Shown here: positions 1-12,201 of the stretch, in pieces
How positions within the stretch are numbered: position 1 is the first letter of the stretch
Layout: each line of letters begins with the position of its first letter
Origin: Lumbricus terrestris
Taxonomy: Eukaryota > Annelida > Clitellata > Crassiclitellata > Lumbricidae
NCBI GenBank assembly: GCA_949752735.1
Contig: OX457036.1
Coordinates: forward strand, 8,682,192-8,746,191
Direction: 5' to 3'
Length of the DNA stretch: 64,000 nt
Translations under genes and position numbers: made by a program
Notes under the pieces: model-generated
The model's database searches: none
The model's input: only the letters and a program-made list of their open reading frames with translations
Told to the model about the DNA's origin: nothing

Positions 1-19
1 GCTGCACCAGGCAGGAGTC

Positions 20-690
20 ACTGTGACAGATAGCATTGGTAGACAAAGACTGAGACAGACACAGAGACAAAGACACAGAGACAAACACAGCCAGGCAGAC
101 ACAGACAGACATACACAGACAACCAGACAGACAAGAGTCACAGCAATAGAAAAAAAGAAGTACAAAAGACTTGTGGCATTGACAAATAGACAGACAGATT
201 CACGGACAGCCAGACAGACAGACAGACACACACACAGACAGCCAGACACACAGACAGAGAGCACACAAGAAGAGAGATGGGATGCGATAAAGATTTGCTA
301 CACTGCGCTTTCTCGCGGGCAAACAAAGCGCGTCGCAACAAGTGCCCGGTAAACACCAGTTACTTGACACATATGGAAGAGGACAGAGAGAGACACGGAG
401 AGGGATGGTGAATGAGACAGAGACAGATACAGTCATAGACCTTTACGCCTTTATGAAAAATTGATAGAGAGGCAAAGAGAATGAGAGGCAAAGGTATACA
501 ACATGGCAAGGATGCAACGAGAGAAGTAGAGAGCGACACGGAGAGAGACACGCAGAGAGAGCAACAGAAACAGACAGACAGACGAGAGAGACAGAGACAG
601 AGAGACGGGGAGAAAGACAGACAGAGAGACAGACAAAAAGACAGACAGTGACAGGCAGACGGAGAGACAGACAGAGACATAGAGACAGAG
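20..690. repeat. Degenerate CAGA/GACA simple-repeat tract
   Basis: Long purine-rich tract built from CAGA, GACA and GAGA units with scattered interruptions. The open frames through it are low-complexity products of the repeat and are not genes. Confidence 0.9.
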
Positions 691-695
691 ATACG

Positions 696-862
<167 letters not shown>

Positions 863-1107
863 AAAAGAGGTGGGGCAGATAGACATTCACAGGTGCACAG
901 TGAGCAGACACTGCTGTGGATGCGAATATATGACGCAGAGCGCAGTAGTTAAGTGCTGTAATATGCCGAGCAAATTTCTGCCCAGGTTAACGGCCTCAGT
1001 TGTCATAGATCCTGGTCAAATCGGATCCATCCAGTTCAGAGGACGACCATGAAAACGAGTCTGCAGCTTGATACAACTTAGACCAGCTGCACACTTCCGG
1101 TTTGGTA

Positions 1108-1389
1108 AAATGATTTCCACCACCACTGTTGGAAACGATGGAGGGACAAAAAAGATATAAAAAAACGAAGCGAAAGAAGGACAAAAAGATAAAAAGGACG
1201 AAAAGATAGACGAATGGAAGGATAGAAGGACGGATGAAAGGGCAGATGCATGGACACGACGGTAGGACAGAAAAACGGACGGTACTATAGGACAGAAAAA
1301 CGGACGATAAGACGGACGAAAATGCGGACGGATGCTACAAGATGTCTCTTTAGCCTCTGCTCCTCCAACAGTGGTGGTGGAAATCATTT
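1108..1389. mobile_element. TA-flanked MITE with 27-bp perfect inverted ends
   Basis: The left end begins AAATGATTTCCACCACCACT and the right end is its exact reverse complement. With the flanking TA included the match is about 27 bp. A TA dinucleotide flanks both ends (1106-1107 and 1390-1391), the target duplication of Tc1/mariner elements. The interior is a purine-rich GGACGGAAAGA-like repeat with no coding potential. The family name is unknown to me. Confidence 0.6.
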
Positions 1390-1391
1390 TA

Positions 1392-2542
1392 GGGACGAAA
1401 GGATGACTGGTGTATTTGAAACATTATTTTAATCATAAAATATAGAATTGTACCAAAATTTGAATGTTTGACCACTTGTTAATTCTCATTTATTTTATTT
1501 TGAATGCATGGACATGTGTTTTAAAATGGGGAAAAAACTGAGACCGTTTGAATATTATATGGGGTGAGTTTTTCCCATGGTAGGGCGCCTTGACATCTGA
1601 CGGAAAATCTGCGGGTGTCAGTTCTGTCAAAACACATATACATGGTGCTGAACAATCGGGCGCAAAAAACTTAATCTGCATGCACATGCACTGCACAGTT
1701 ACCCACTAGGGGTAGATTCGAATCCACGTTACAAGTTGGACGCTATAATGGATTGCCCACCGTGTTCAAAAAGCTATGTACAATAATTTCTACATGCACC
1801 TGTCCAATAATTATCACATCGGGCTCGTGCTTGCACACTTAGCGGTGAAGAAGTAAAACGATTCTGTGGTGTACAAATCGACCTACTTCTTCTCCTTCTT
1901 CTTCTTCTTCTTGAGCGAGTCATTTTCTGGGCTGCGACAATAATTGCAGGTGGTTGTTGTTGATCAGGTGGTTGTTGTTGATTGTCGTCCCAATTATTGC
2001 ATCCATCGCAGGCAATTGCGTCAGAAGGTCACCAAGGTCAACGTCCTCCATCAGGGCGAGTGGAGGAATGATTATTATTGTCCTCCATAACAACGTCCGG
2101 ATATAGGAACACTATAGGGCAACTTTGAAGTGTGTATGCAATGCAGCCTGATTTAGCCTTTGACGTGCTATACCTCAACACAATCGATTTGCCGTAACTA
2201 TAGCTGAGCGTGATCTTCTGAACTTTGGAAGTAGAGCAATATTGAATTGAAATTTGATCCACATTGCGTTTGTCGCAGCATGTAGAAGCGCTTTGAAGAG
2301 CAGCAAGCACAAAGGCACTTAATGGATGTCAGAATGTGGCAGTTTTACCTACATCGAGCCGGTAGTAAGTGCGGAAAGCAATAACCCTTTACCGCTTAAT
2401 TTTTAAATTTTAAGCCCGTTTTCAGCGGATATTCTCGGGGCAAACGGGCAGGCTAAAGGATTAACACATGACGTACCGAAACCAAGTCAGAAATTGGTCG
2501 AACGTCCGAAGGTGATTCCATTGAAGTAGGCAGGGGCACAGA
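1392..2542. other. Intergenic, no gene recognised
   Basis: AT-rich intergenic sequence with a short TTC run near 1890-1912 and small GTTGTT repeats near 1950-1985. No conserved reading frame or RNA gene was seen. Confidence 0.6.
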
Positions 2543-3812
2543 CGGGGCTTCTATCCCTATACATGGCGGGCGCAGCTTGCGCCCAGTGAAAAATAGGGGG
2601 GGAATCAGAATACAGTCAAAATTCACGTCGGTTGGGGGGAATGTCGGACATGGTGGGCAGCGTTCAATCTATAGGCATCACTAAAGGAAGATAGTAAAGG
2701 AAGATCCCCCCCAGAAAATACTTCCCCTCCATATAAATTTGGACAAAATGGTAGGTCTAATAGTTTTTAGCAAAATGTATACACTTTATACACTTTCAGT
2801 TTTTAGTTAGGCTACTATCTGCATTTTTGAATTACATGAACTGCTATAACAGCTATAATATACTATAAAAAATTCCTATTACATGATTATAATTATGTTT
2901 TTACTATTTTAATAAATAATACAATCATATTATAATTGAAAAAAATAATGTTAATACAAATACTATTTTGCACAACTAAATGTCTTCTCTCCAGTGTTAT
3001 CTTTCAAATTTCGGACAGTCAAATTTGGTCCTTGAACACTTAGGAAAGCAACATCATTATTACGTGGGCTTACAATGTAATGTACAACTGACCTAGTTAG
3101 CTACACCGGTAAGCGGGAGCGGCATTCGTCTGTTGGTTGCAACGAACTGCGGTTCAAGCCCCGGGCTGGGAGTTGACATTCAGAGATATCTCGGGCTAGC
3201 ACGTGTGGGACGCAGGGGCGCAAGCTCCTGCGGAGCGACTTGGGCAAGTTGCTTACCCATCATTGTCTGTGGGGAAGGCAACGGGAAACCACCTCACTCA
3301 TCTCATCCCCAGGGGCGTAAAAGCCAATGAACCTGCCTTCGGGCAGAGCATCATCATCATCACAATGTAGGACCTACATTGTATTTTATTGTATTGCAAT
3401 GCGCTCTAAAAATGTATGTAACACCTCCCGAGTGCACACTGATCAGAGGCGCAAAACATACATTTGTATGGCTGCCCAATTTTGGCAGCAGTTCCTCCAC
3501 TGAAACAGTAGAGTAGTTTTGCTAAGAGGACAGCTTAAAATGCTGAAATTGCAATGCGGAAATCGCAAAAATTTCTTAGGGGAGAGGCACATTCCCTCCC
3601 CATACCAGGTCCCTTCTCGGTGCTACACATGCTTCGGCGATCGTCTGCTGTATGCTCGTTTGTCCCTCTCCAAATAAACCTTCATTCCCACACTAGAGTA
3701 GGGCATGCGCTAGATTGCATTATATTGCATACATAGAGGAAGGCCGGTTCAGAAGGGGGGGGGGGAAGAAAATGGCTTGCGCCCGGTTGCTTAGGGGGGA
3801 TAGAAGCCCCTG
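2543..3812. mobile_element. hAT-type non-autonomous element, 1.27 kb, with SINE inside
   Basis: The ends are inverted copies of (CA)GGGGCTTCTATCCC. The 8-bp duplication GGCACAGA lies immediately outside both ends (2535-2542 and 3813-3820) and is perfect. The length of the duplication and the CAGGGG terminus fit hAT transposons. No transposase frame is visible; the centre is AT-rich and holds a tRNA-like SINE near 3100-3370. Confidence 0.7.
3105..3370 (+). mobile_element. tRNA-derived SINE with (ATC)n tail
   Basis: The head carries a B-box-like GGTTCAAGCCC at about 3153. This is followed by a GACTTGGGCAAGTTGCTTAC core and a 3' tail of ATC repeats. A related inverted copy lies at 62485-62675, sharing the ACCACCTCACTCATCTCATC block. 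It is non-coding and nested in the 2543-3812 element. Confidence 0.6.
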
Positions 3813-3962
3813 GGCACAGATGGTTAAACCAATTGAAAGTGGCAGTGTCTGATTTTTTAAAGTTGAAACCGCAATAATGTAGCATTAAAGTGCTTTATTG
3901 GTCAAATTTTATAAAAATAACTTGCATGGTATTAAATTTAAATCCTTAGAATTAGAAGAAGT

Positions 3963-4553
3963 CAGGGTGAAAATTGCCAGAGGGAACATGGGCGTCCGCA
4001 GCGGGGCGCAAAGGGGCGCACTTGCGCCCCCCTGGATTTTCTGCATTGTGATTAATATTACAACGCGACTTTCAACGTGATTATCGGTGCGTTCTACAAG
4101 CTGGACCCATTTTGTCTTTCTTTGAGATTCTCGTGGTAATATAGAAATTCATACTGTGACCCCTATACATCAAATGCATTCAGCCGCGCCACCTAATTTT
4201 CAAGTAATTGGTATCGTGTTTCTCTAACAGCGGCTCTTGTATTATTTCAGGCGATCACTTCGAGATAACAGGTCCAGCGGGTGAAACGCGAATAGTCACA
4301 CGAATTATATTATACACACACATATGTATATATATATAAACCTAAATGCCAACCAATTTAGACCATGTGACACTTATATAAAAATTTGCGCCCCCCTAGA
4401 AAAATTCCTGCGGACGCCCATGAGAGGGAATAGGGTTTCAACCCCCAGTTTTTCTTAGAACCCCATAGTAAAATCTTTTTCTCGCATCCCAATTCCAAGT
4501 TGATTATAGCCCAACCCCAACCCCTCAGTTATTTTTCCACATTTCTCACACTG
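3963..4553. mobile_element. hAT-type MITE, TGAGAATTG family, with second element inserted
   Basis: The ends are inverted CAG(T)GTGAGAATTG-like sequences, and the 8-bp duplication GAAGAAGT flanks both sides (3955-3962 and 4554-4561). The element is split by the insertion at 3987-4422. The remaining halves match the copies at 14524, 39559, 42433 and 53408. Confidence 0.75.
3987..4422. mobile_element. Nested hAT-type element with CATGGGCGTCCGCAG ends
   Basis: Perfect 15-bp inverted ends CATGGGCGTCCGCAG and CTGCGGACGCCCATG, with the 8-bp duplication AGAGGGAA on both sides (3979-3986 and 4423-4430). It sits inside the MITE at 3963-4553, so it is the younger insertion. No coding potential. A relative with similar ends lies at 30581-30875. 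Confidence 0.8.
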
Positions 4554-5317
4554 GAAGAAGTAGCAACGCAAGGACAACCTTAAAGAACACATCGATAAAC
4601 GAAATTAAATGCATATAGTTGATACGCTCAGCTCAGATATAAGAACCCCTTTAGGCCTATATTCATTTACATTTTATTAACTTGTTAATTTTCTCAAGTT
4701 ATTCGACTGACCAAAGCAAGCCTCTTCCCATTTTCTGCACAATGTGTATACTTGCGCATCGTTGCATGTGTACACAAAACATACCTCAATCTTGCATTGT
4801 CACTTTCATAACACCATCGACCCCAGCGTATAATTATCACAGCTTAATAATAAGTGATTGTGCTCAGATAAGATCTATTTGTAGACTTTGTGGCCAAGAT
4901 TAACGACCTGAGAAGCGATTGTGTGCACCGTCAGCCATGCTACCTGCTCTTAATTTCTGCATTAGCTAAAATCGAATCGTCTGCACATTAGTAATGAAGA
5001 ATTAGACATTATTGTGTCGAGTGCAGAAGAGTTAGGCCCTACATCATCGAGGGACCATCAGATTGTCAGGTAAGCCTATGATGTGTGCTATTACTTTACA
5101 TGGGAGATCAACAAATTATATGATATGCCATGTAGAGGCAGCTAACCCAAGTGATTTTTGTATGTAGGGCACGTGCAGGCAATTTACCTGAGCTAACAGC
5201 TGTGTCTAAGGTAGGTATTACATTCTATCAAGTTCTATGGTAATTGAGGCTAAATGTAACAATAGCAGCGTAATTGGCAGCCGGATATTGTGAGTTAACG
5301 AAAATGAAAATGGATTG
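4554..5317. other. Intergenic, no gene recognised
   Basis: AT-rich sequence without a credible reading frame, RNA gene or inverted-repeat element that I can see. Confidence 0.5.
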
Positions 5318-5457
5318 ACTGACTGACGGACGGACGTCAGACTGACTGGCTGATTGACTGGCTGACTGACTGGCTGATTGACTGACTGACTGACTGACTG
5401 ACTGACTAGCTGATTGACTGGCTGACTGACTGACTGACTGACTGGCTGACTGGTTGG
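5318..5457. repeat. CTGA/CTGG tetranucleotide tract
   Basis: Imperfect tandem CTGACTGG/CTGACTGA repeat. It continues after the MITE insertion at 5458-5624 and changes to (GATT)n from about 5655 to 5735. Confidence 0.9.
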
Positions 5458-5624
5458 CAGTGGCGTAACTAGGAACTCGGGGACCCCTAGACAAAATATG
5501 AAGGTGGGACCCTCTCCCTACGGTACTTATTGAAATCTTGCAAACTCGGGGGCCCCTCTGGGGCCTCTACACTCGGGGGCCCCTAGACTTTGTCTACCCA
5601 GTCTACCCTATTGTTACGCCACTG
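5458..5624. mobile_element. hAT-type MITE inside the CTGA tract
   Basis: Inverted ends CAGTGGCGTAACTAGG and CCTATTGTTACGCCACTG, with the 8-bp duplication CTGGTTGG at 5450-5457 and 5625-5632. The interior is GGGGCCCC-rich and non-coding. Confidence 0.75.
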
Positions 5625-5654
5625 CTGGTTGGCCGACTGGCTGACTAACTGACT

Positions 5655-5657
5655 GGT

Positions 5658-5692
<35 letters not shown>

Positions 5693-5693
5693 C

Positions 5694-5735
<42 letters not shown>
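5655..5735. repeat. (GATT)n microsatellite
   Basis: Nearly perfect GATT tandem array, the right-hand part of the interrupted tetranucleotide tract. Confidence 0.95.
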
Positions 5736-5736
<1 letters not shown>

Positions 5737-5956
5737 ATCAGTTAGTGAAACTAAATTATGTAGGATGTGAAGAAGATGAAGAGAGAAGAGGAGGAGGAAG
5801 AGAATAAGGAAGTTTAGAAGTGAAAGAGAATGCTGAAGAAGATGTTTTGTCTTGAAGATCAGTTAATGTCATCTGGTTTTGAATCCGTAGCTCTGTGTTA
5901 GCGTCTTCGTCACACGTCTCTTAATCAGACAGGAGGGAACACAGATACAACTTGCG

Positions 5957-7890
5957 ATGGATCGCCCGAGTATCCTGCAACCGATCTACAAATACATCTA
6001 CGACTCGTTCGATGGCAACGAAGCTCTGATGAGCACGACAGGTGAGCAGGCCGTCGATGCACCACGGACATTAGAAATGAGGTTGCACCGTGGCTGCTAG
6101 AAACCAGGTGGCGTGAGTCACGTGATGTGACATGGAAATTGATTCGGCCGCAGGTCGCGTAATTCGTGTGATGCAAGAGATGACTTATGTTCCATGGTCA
6201 TCGGAATCTAGGTTGTGCAATACATGCGATGTAAGAGAACGTTTTAGAAATGGCTAATGCGTGTAGATATCAGTGCGAGAAAGAAATATTTCTGTGTCTT
6301 GCGTCACCTTAATATAACTCGCAATGAATTTTGAACTTTTAACTCACCTCCGCTCAACCGAAACACCTTGCCCTCCATTGCAGTAGATACCTCGCCACTG
6401 TTCCCTCCACTCCATTTAACTTCACCGTCTTCTTCTTGTTACATGTTTAACGACACTGCCATATCAAAGATAATTAGTGTTGCCCTCCTCCTTTTCCAGG
6501 CTTGGGACTGGCACTGGCAGAGAACAACCAGTGGCGGAGTTAAACTTCACCGTATCACACCTCACCTTATATCCCCATTACTTATATTGCCCCACTTTAC
6601 TTATCCCATCTTGCCTAATCTTGCCTTATCTTTTACTTATCCTAACCTTTATTGTCTTGCAGTGTCCTATTGTCTGTTGGTCATTGTCTTCTGGCTGACT
6701 GGTGCGCTCTTCCTCATCGCTGACGTCACAGGCCGACCAAAATGGATGCTCGCCTACAAAGTGCAAAAGGGGGCCAACGTTCCGGTGAGTAGGTCAGAGT
6801 TTGAAGGTCACGTATAATTTATGTCATTGTCGATTATTTTCTAGAATGTGCTACGTTTCCTTGCAAGGAACTCCTCCAATCGTTCCAATTATGAATCAAA
6901 CAATTATGCATACGTACATACATGTATATTCTACTGTCTACAGACATACACACAAACATACAATGTATACAAACATGCAAAAAACACTTTCATACATACA
7001 CACATACATGCACTCATACTTAGGCTAGGCTACATTCATGTGCATAATGCACAAAAACATGTACATGTAGGCTATATACAATACGTAGGCCTACGGTAGA
7101 AAGCATACAGACAATAATATTATATCCAGCCATCCAGACACAGACCTAGATAAACTTACAAACTTACAGCAGAGTAACATCTACTCTAGTATAAGATAAG
7201 ATAAGAATAATCTTTAATGGACCAATTGCTATCCGCATTTTGGTGTACAGGCATGTTATAATAAACAAACGTAGGCCTACATGATACATCATTTCTATAT
7301 CCATTCAATGTGAAATGTTTTAAAATAGAACAAACTCCTAAATCCAAAAATCAATATAAATATGTTCTTTTACTTACCAACAATCTATGCTTCTCTTTGA
7401 TTTCTATTGTAATACTAGTAGTATAGGTCGCCATCGCTCAATTACTGAAGCCCGTCTTCCACGTGTCACGAAAAATGAGCAACAAAAATGAGCAACAAAA
7501 ATGAGCAACAAAAATAAGCCACAATAACGCTTTACGTCGTTTACGATGGAGTGAACGGTGTTTGACGTGGAGCTGTATTTTGTCCTTTTCCCAGATCGAT
7601 CGTGCCAAACTGAAGAAGGTGGTGAAGACCGTCCTCTTCAACAACCTCTTCTTGAACGCCATCTTCTCCTACCCCATCTACATGCAGCAGGCGCATGTCG
7701 GCTGCAGCTTTGCCGTGGATGACACTCCAAGATGGCCGACGATCGTACGAGATCTCGCGATCTGCACGATAATCCAGGAGATCGTATTCTACTACTCACA
7801 CAGGTACCGTATTATCGCCCGCGAGTGCTGTAAACAGTCGGGTTTAAATAAATCTGTGTGTTTGTTTGATTAACCTCTGTGGATGGGTGA

Positions 7891-7922
<32 letters not shown>

Positions 7923-10900
7923 TGTGTGTGTGCCTCTGTTTGTCTGTGTCTGTTTGTTCATGTCTGCTCGATTTCTTTACTGGGCAGAACATCTGCATGG
8001 AAAGTTCGGCGATTTGTCGTGATCTCCGGGAAAATACTCAATCGCTCAAACAATCAATCAGTCAATCAACCAGTCAGTCAATCAATCAGATCAGATTAGA
8101 TCAGATTAGATTAGATATATTAGATTAGATTAGACTAGATTAGATTAGATTAGATTAGATTAGACTAGATTAGATTAGATTAGATTAGATTAGATTAGAT
8201 CAGATCAGATTAGATTATATTAGATCAGATTAGATTAGATTAGATTAGATCAGATTAGATTAGATATATTAGATTAGATCAGGGCTTAATGTGGCTGGAC
8301 GGTCATGGACGGCGTCCATGCACTTATTTTAAAATCTGAACACCGGCCTGCCACTTATTGTCCAGCACAGCCTGGAAAGGTAAGGGGCGTCCAGGCACTT
8401 CTTTTGGAAAGGTAATAAGTGTCCAGGCACTTATTTTTCCACACTTTAAGCACTGGATTAGATCTGATTAATGCTCTGTAACCTTTGCTTTCATGCTCCA
8501 GGCTGTTCCACCATCCGTGGTTCTACAAGGCTGTCCACAAGAAGCATCACCAGTGGACGGCACCCATTGGAATAGTGGCTCTCTATGCCACTCCTATCGA
8601 ATACCTGACTGGAAATGGACTGTCGGTTGGTTGCATTACATTATGACCCATACATTACCATACGTACATGTATAGTTGGTTAGATAAGAGGTCAGGCTGT
8701 CTAGCATACCTTCACTTTAGTTAGCAATTATTAACACGAGCACACAATCATAGCAAAAAATAATAACTAGTCTTGCAGAAATTAATTCTCGTTTAGTTTT
8801 GTTTTTCTTATTACATTTGTTGTCCCTGTTCTTCTAACAACCAATCGTTGATCTCCCAACGTCTAACAGGATGATCTTGCACCTAGCCCTATATTGCACA
8901 GAGAAAACACACAGGCTAGTATAAACTTTAACATTTTTAATTATAAATGTAAGTTGCGCATATGCATACACACGTACATGTATAAATAGCTCAGCGGGCT
9001 TTCCCCTTTTGGCGCGAAATGTTGTCCTAAATTTCCCAAATGTTAAAAATTTTCAAAATGTACCAAATGTCCGTAGTTATGATGAGGAAACAGGCATAAT
9101 TATACATAGCCTACTGTCGATTGAGTTATAATCTGTACTTAATTAATTATGCATCATTGGGATCAATAAAATTGTCTAAAATGCCCGAAATGTCCGAAAT
9201 GCATAAAATACCCCAAAATGTCAGAGATGTCCGAAATTACCGAAATGCCCTAAATATCCGAAATGTCCCGAATGTCCAAAATACCCGAAATGTAAAAAAT
9301 GTCCAAAATGCCCAAAATGTCCCAAATGTCTAAAATGTTCAATATGTTCAAAACGGTTAAAATATTGTGAGGATAAAGTGATAATTAATTGACGCCGCTG
9401 CTTCTTGCAATCATTGTGAGGCGCGGTGTTGTAGTGGTGGTGGCATTGCCTTGAAGCCGGAAGGTTCGAGGTTCGAATCCACCTCGCCGCGTAAGGACCT
9501 TGGGCAAGTCCTTCACTCACAATAATTGCTCAGCGCTTCGGCGTGAAACTCCGATGCAGTGTTCGCTCTGCATTCGGGAGCGCCTCTGAGTAGCGAGAGC
9601 TTGAAGAGGCGCTATAACAAGTGCACATACATACATACATACATACATACATACATACATACATTGTTTGATATCGTCCATCAAAGAACGTGTTTAACCT
9701 TTCGTGAACTTCGACCTGTGTTGGAGGTCAGGTGTTCGTGGGTCCGCTGATCACCCGATCGCACATCACCATCTGGTGGATCTGGTATTCACTGGCAATG
9801 ATCGTTACCGTCATCCACCACAGCGGTTACCATTTACCGTTTCTACCATCACCACAGTTCCACGACTACCACCACCTCACGTAAGAAGCCTTGAGATTTG
9901 TCTTCACCCTTCTATAAAATTATTATCTTCTCTCTGTGTGTTCGTCTGTCTGTCTCCATCTCTGTCACTGTCTCTGTCTCCGTCACTGTCTATACCCAAC
10001 AATACACCCGTCCATTTATTTATATAATTATCATTATGTGCATATAGAGGCAGTTGTATAATTATTTAAGTAGTATGCCTATTAATCGTAATAGTATAGC
10101 CTAATCGTAAAATCGAAATTTCTACAGCGCCCACAAAAGCCGAGTTGCGGGAACCAGCTAAAGACAGTAACTAAACGTGGACCAACGTAGCAGAAGTTAA
10201 ACAATTAATCGCGAGTAAATTTGGTGATTAATCGATTACAATTATTTTAATTAATCAGAACCACCCTATAGGTCTACATAGACCTATAATTATATCTATA
10301 TTATAAGGCAGAAATTCCATATGTTTGTTTGTTTATTTATTTGTACGCTTTTACTCTCCCCTGCAAAATAGGCTCGGAAATGAAACAGCGTCGGTTTAAA
10401 ACAATTATTGATATCGATTCTTACCCAAATTATAAGGTCAGATCAACTATTTTCAGGTTTTAACTCACTTTAAAACAAGAAATATTTGCGTTTTAAGACA
10501 GATTTCATCAGTAATTGACCACACGAGCGCGTAAGTCAAGAGTCTACACCGCATGACGTCATACCCGCCCAGTAATAATATCCGTAGCGCCCCGCAGGGA
10601 CGGGTTACGTTTGGCTTTTTGGAGAAGCGATGTGGGGTGAAGGGTTGGCGAAAACCCGAAATTTAGCAGTCAACGATGGGTACAAGAGTGGGGAAGTGTT
10701 TAAAACCCGAAATTTCACTTTAGAACTCGAGTTATTAGCGTTTTAAGACAGAAGCGTTTTAAAACAGATTTCATCGCTCACGCGTTGGTAAACAGTATCG
10801 AGCTTCAGTAAAAGAGTCTACAGCCCGAATGACGTCATACAAGCCCAGTAATAATTTCCATAGCGGGGCGTGTTACGTTTGACTTTTTGGGGAAGCGGGG

Positions 10901-12201
10901 TGGGGTAGAGGGTTGGCGAAAACTCGAAATTTAGCGGTCAACGTTGGGTACCATAGGGGAGTGGTGTTTAAAACCCTAAATTTCCCGGGCAACGCCGGGT
11001 TACACATCTAGTATATATATATTTATGTAATATATACGACTCTGAGTGTACGTCTAAGTATGCATGTGTCTGTCTATATACTGTATATACATGTAAAATC
11101 TCTGTATGTCTGTCCATCTATATAATTATCTTCCTTTCCCTGATGCATCCCTCTTCCCATTGTATCTCCCAATTGATCCTTTTCATTCCTTTTCGCTGCC
11201 TTTCCATCTTCTTTCCTCATCCTGACAACTCCTTTATTTACTCTCTTCTCCTCATCACTCGTCCTCTCGGCGTCTGAATTTATCTTCCATTGTCTGAATT
11301 TATCTTCCATTGTCTCTCTTTTTCATTATTGGGACGACTAGAAACGTTGGAACATCAGGCTTGGTTGCATGGGATGAAATTATACTCTTTCAGATGCGAA
11401 GAAAAACTGATAACATTAACCATTTTGACACCACAATGTCATATAATAGCATGCTCTCAATGCCTTCAGGTATAACTGACGCTTGGGAACATTAAGTTTT
11501 GTCAGCAATTGCGCTCTTTCAACGTTTGGCCCATCTACCTGGAACAAATTCCTTTTCGATTTGCACTTTAAAACTTTTTGTGTTCGGATTCGGCTTGGAA
11601 CAACTCAGAGTGTGAATGTTACATTGTTACTGGAAATGCGCTATATAAGTGCTTTGAGCAAATGGATTACATTGCATTGAAGGGCGTGTATAGCCATGGG
11701 CGGAGTTTATCAGGGACTAGGGGGGGGGCTAAGCCCCCAAGAAGACCCAGATTCATTTTTTACCGTGTAAATGGTTTCTTTTTCCGGGATTAGCTCCCCC
11801 ACCCCAAGAAGGCTTTAGCCCCTCCAAGAACGGAAACCAAACTCCGCCCGTGTGTATAGCAATTGCTTCTGTTAGAACTGAGAGTTGACCTATATACATG
11901 TACATGTAGCACAAAAAGTTATTTTATTAAAATTTACATTACGCTACATTGCATTACATTGTGGCTTGTTCGTTATACTTTCAGCTACAACTGGAACTTT
12001 GGGACATTGGGAATCCTTGACTGGCTACATGGAACGGATGCTGCTTTCCGGAAGTCAGTCCATCGGAAGCGACACCGGATGCTCTGGAAAACAACCCCGA
12101 TCCATCGCCTCTATCCGGATCAGAAGAAACAGAATGGCGACCAACAGAACGGAGATGCAAAGTCACAGAACACCAGAAGCAGTCATTCAAAAGATACATA
12201 A
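5957..12201 (+). CDS. FAXDC2: FAXDC2-like fatty acid hydroxylase domain protein, six exons
   Basis: Exons 5957-6041, 6663-6784, 7595-7803, 8502-8625, 9732-9880 and 11985-12201 join with matching phases to give about 301 residues ending in TGA-free frame at a stop at 12201. FAXDC2 is a multi-pass ER membrane di-iron enzyme of the sterol desaturase/C4-methyl oxidase superfamily. In mammals it is linked to methyl-sterol metabolism; the substrate here is inferred. The three histidine clusters of the family are complete: HX3H at residues 138-142 (across an exon junction), HKKHH at 151-155 and HDYHH at 224-228. Hydrophobic segments lie near 30-50, 82-102 and 194-212. Residues near HKKHHQWTAPIG and GYHLPFLPSPQFHDYHHL match what I remember of the vertebrate protein. 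The ATG at 5957 is the first in frame in its exon, but an upstream 5' UTR exon is possible. The donor after 8625 (GTTGGT) is weak. The C-terminal tail is Gln/Asn/Ser-rich and unlike relatives. Confidence 0.88.
7892..7930. repeat. (GT)n microsatellite in FAXDC2 intron 3
   Basis: Short GT run about 90 bp downstream of the exon 3 donor. Non-coding. Confidence 0.9.
8090..8279. repeat. (GATTA)n pentanucleotide tract
   Basis: Tandem GATTA array with interruptions in FAXDC2 intron 3. A MITE has inserted at its right edge and duplicated GATTAGAT from it. Confidence 0.93.
8280..8455 (+). mobile_element. hAT-type MITE (CAGGGCTTAAAGTGTG family), copy 1
   Basis: A 176-bp element with ends CAGGGCTTAA and its inverted partner ending in AAGCACTG. 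The duplication GATTAGAT is perfect at 8272-8279 and 8456-8463. The interior has repeated GGCGTCCAGGCACTT blocks and matches copies at 17479-17656 (inverted) and 40859-41036. It ends 46 bp before the FAXDC2 exon 4 acceptor. Confidence 0.88.
9171..9353. repeat. AAATGTCCGA minisatellite
   Basis: About 18 degenerate copies of a 9-10 bp unit (AAATGTCC/AAATGCCC followed by GA or AA) in FAXDC2 intron 4. Open frames through it are repeat artefacts. Confidence 0.85.
9418..9666 (+). mobile_element. tRNA-derived SINE with (CATA)n tail
   Basis: The head has an A-box-like TGTTGTAGTGGTGG and a B box GGTTCGAATCC. Next come the core GGACCTTGGGCAAGTCCTTC and a tail ending GAGGCGCTATAACAAGTGC, then CATA repeats. 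Related copies are at 63662-63878 (+) and 30075-30300 (-). The pol III boxes and GGGCAAGTC core recall CORE-type SINEs, which is inference. Confidence 0.8.
10295..11011 (+). mobile_element. Non-autonomous Helitron
   Basis: The element starts TCTATATTATAAGGCAGAA after an A and ends CTAG before a T, the Helitron A^T insertion rule. A GC-rich hairpin CCCGGGCAACGCCGGG lies just inside the 3' end. It has no target duplication and no Rep/helicase frame. The middle is partly duplicated (10440-10690 against 10730-10970). It lies in FAXDC2 intron 5 and is closely related to 13827-14262. Confidence 0.88.
11488..11660 (+). mobile_element. 5'-truncated LINE 3' end, degenerate
   Basis: A frame through here reads NCALSTFGPSTWNKFLFDL followed by FKTF. 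This resembles the C-terminal end of L2/CR1-type reverse transcriptases (aPr.WN.LP...FK..LKT.LF). The untranslated tail ends in a CTATATAAGTGC block. Assignment rests on this short match only. Confidence 0.4.
11695..11852. mobile_element. hAT-type MITE with CATGGGCGGAGTTT ends
   Basis: Inverted ends CATGGGCGGAGTTT and AAACTCCGCCCGTG with the perfect 8-bp duplication TGTATAGC (11687-11694 and 11853-11860). A related left half is at about 16811. It lies in FAXDC2 intron 5, 133 bp before the last exon. Confidence 0.8.
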
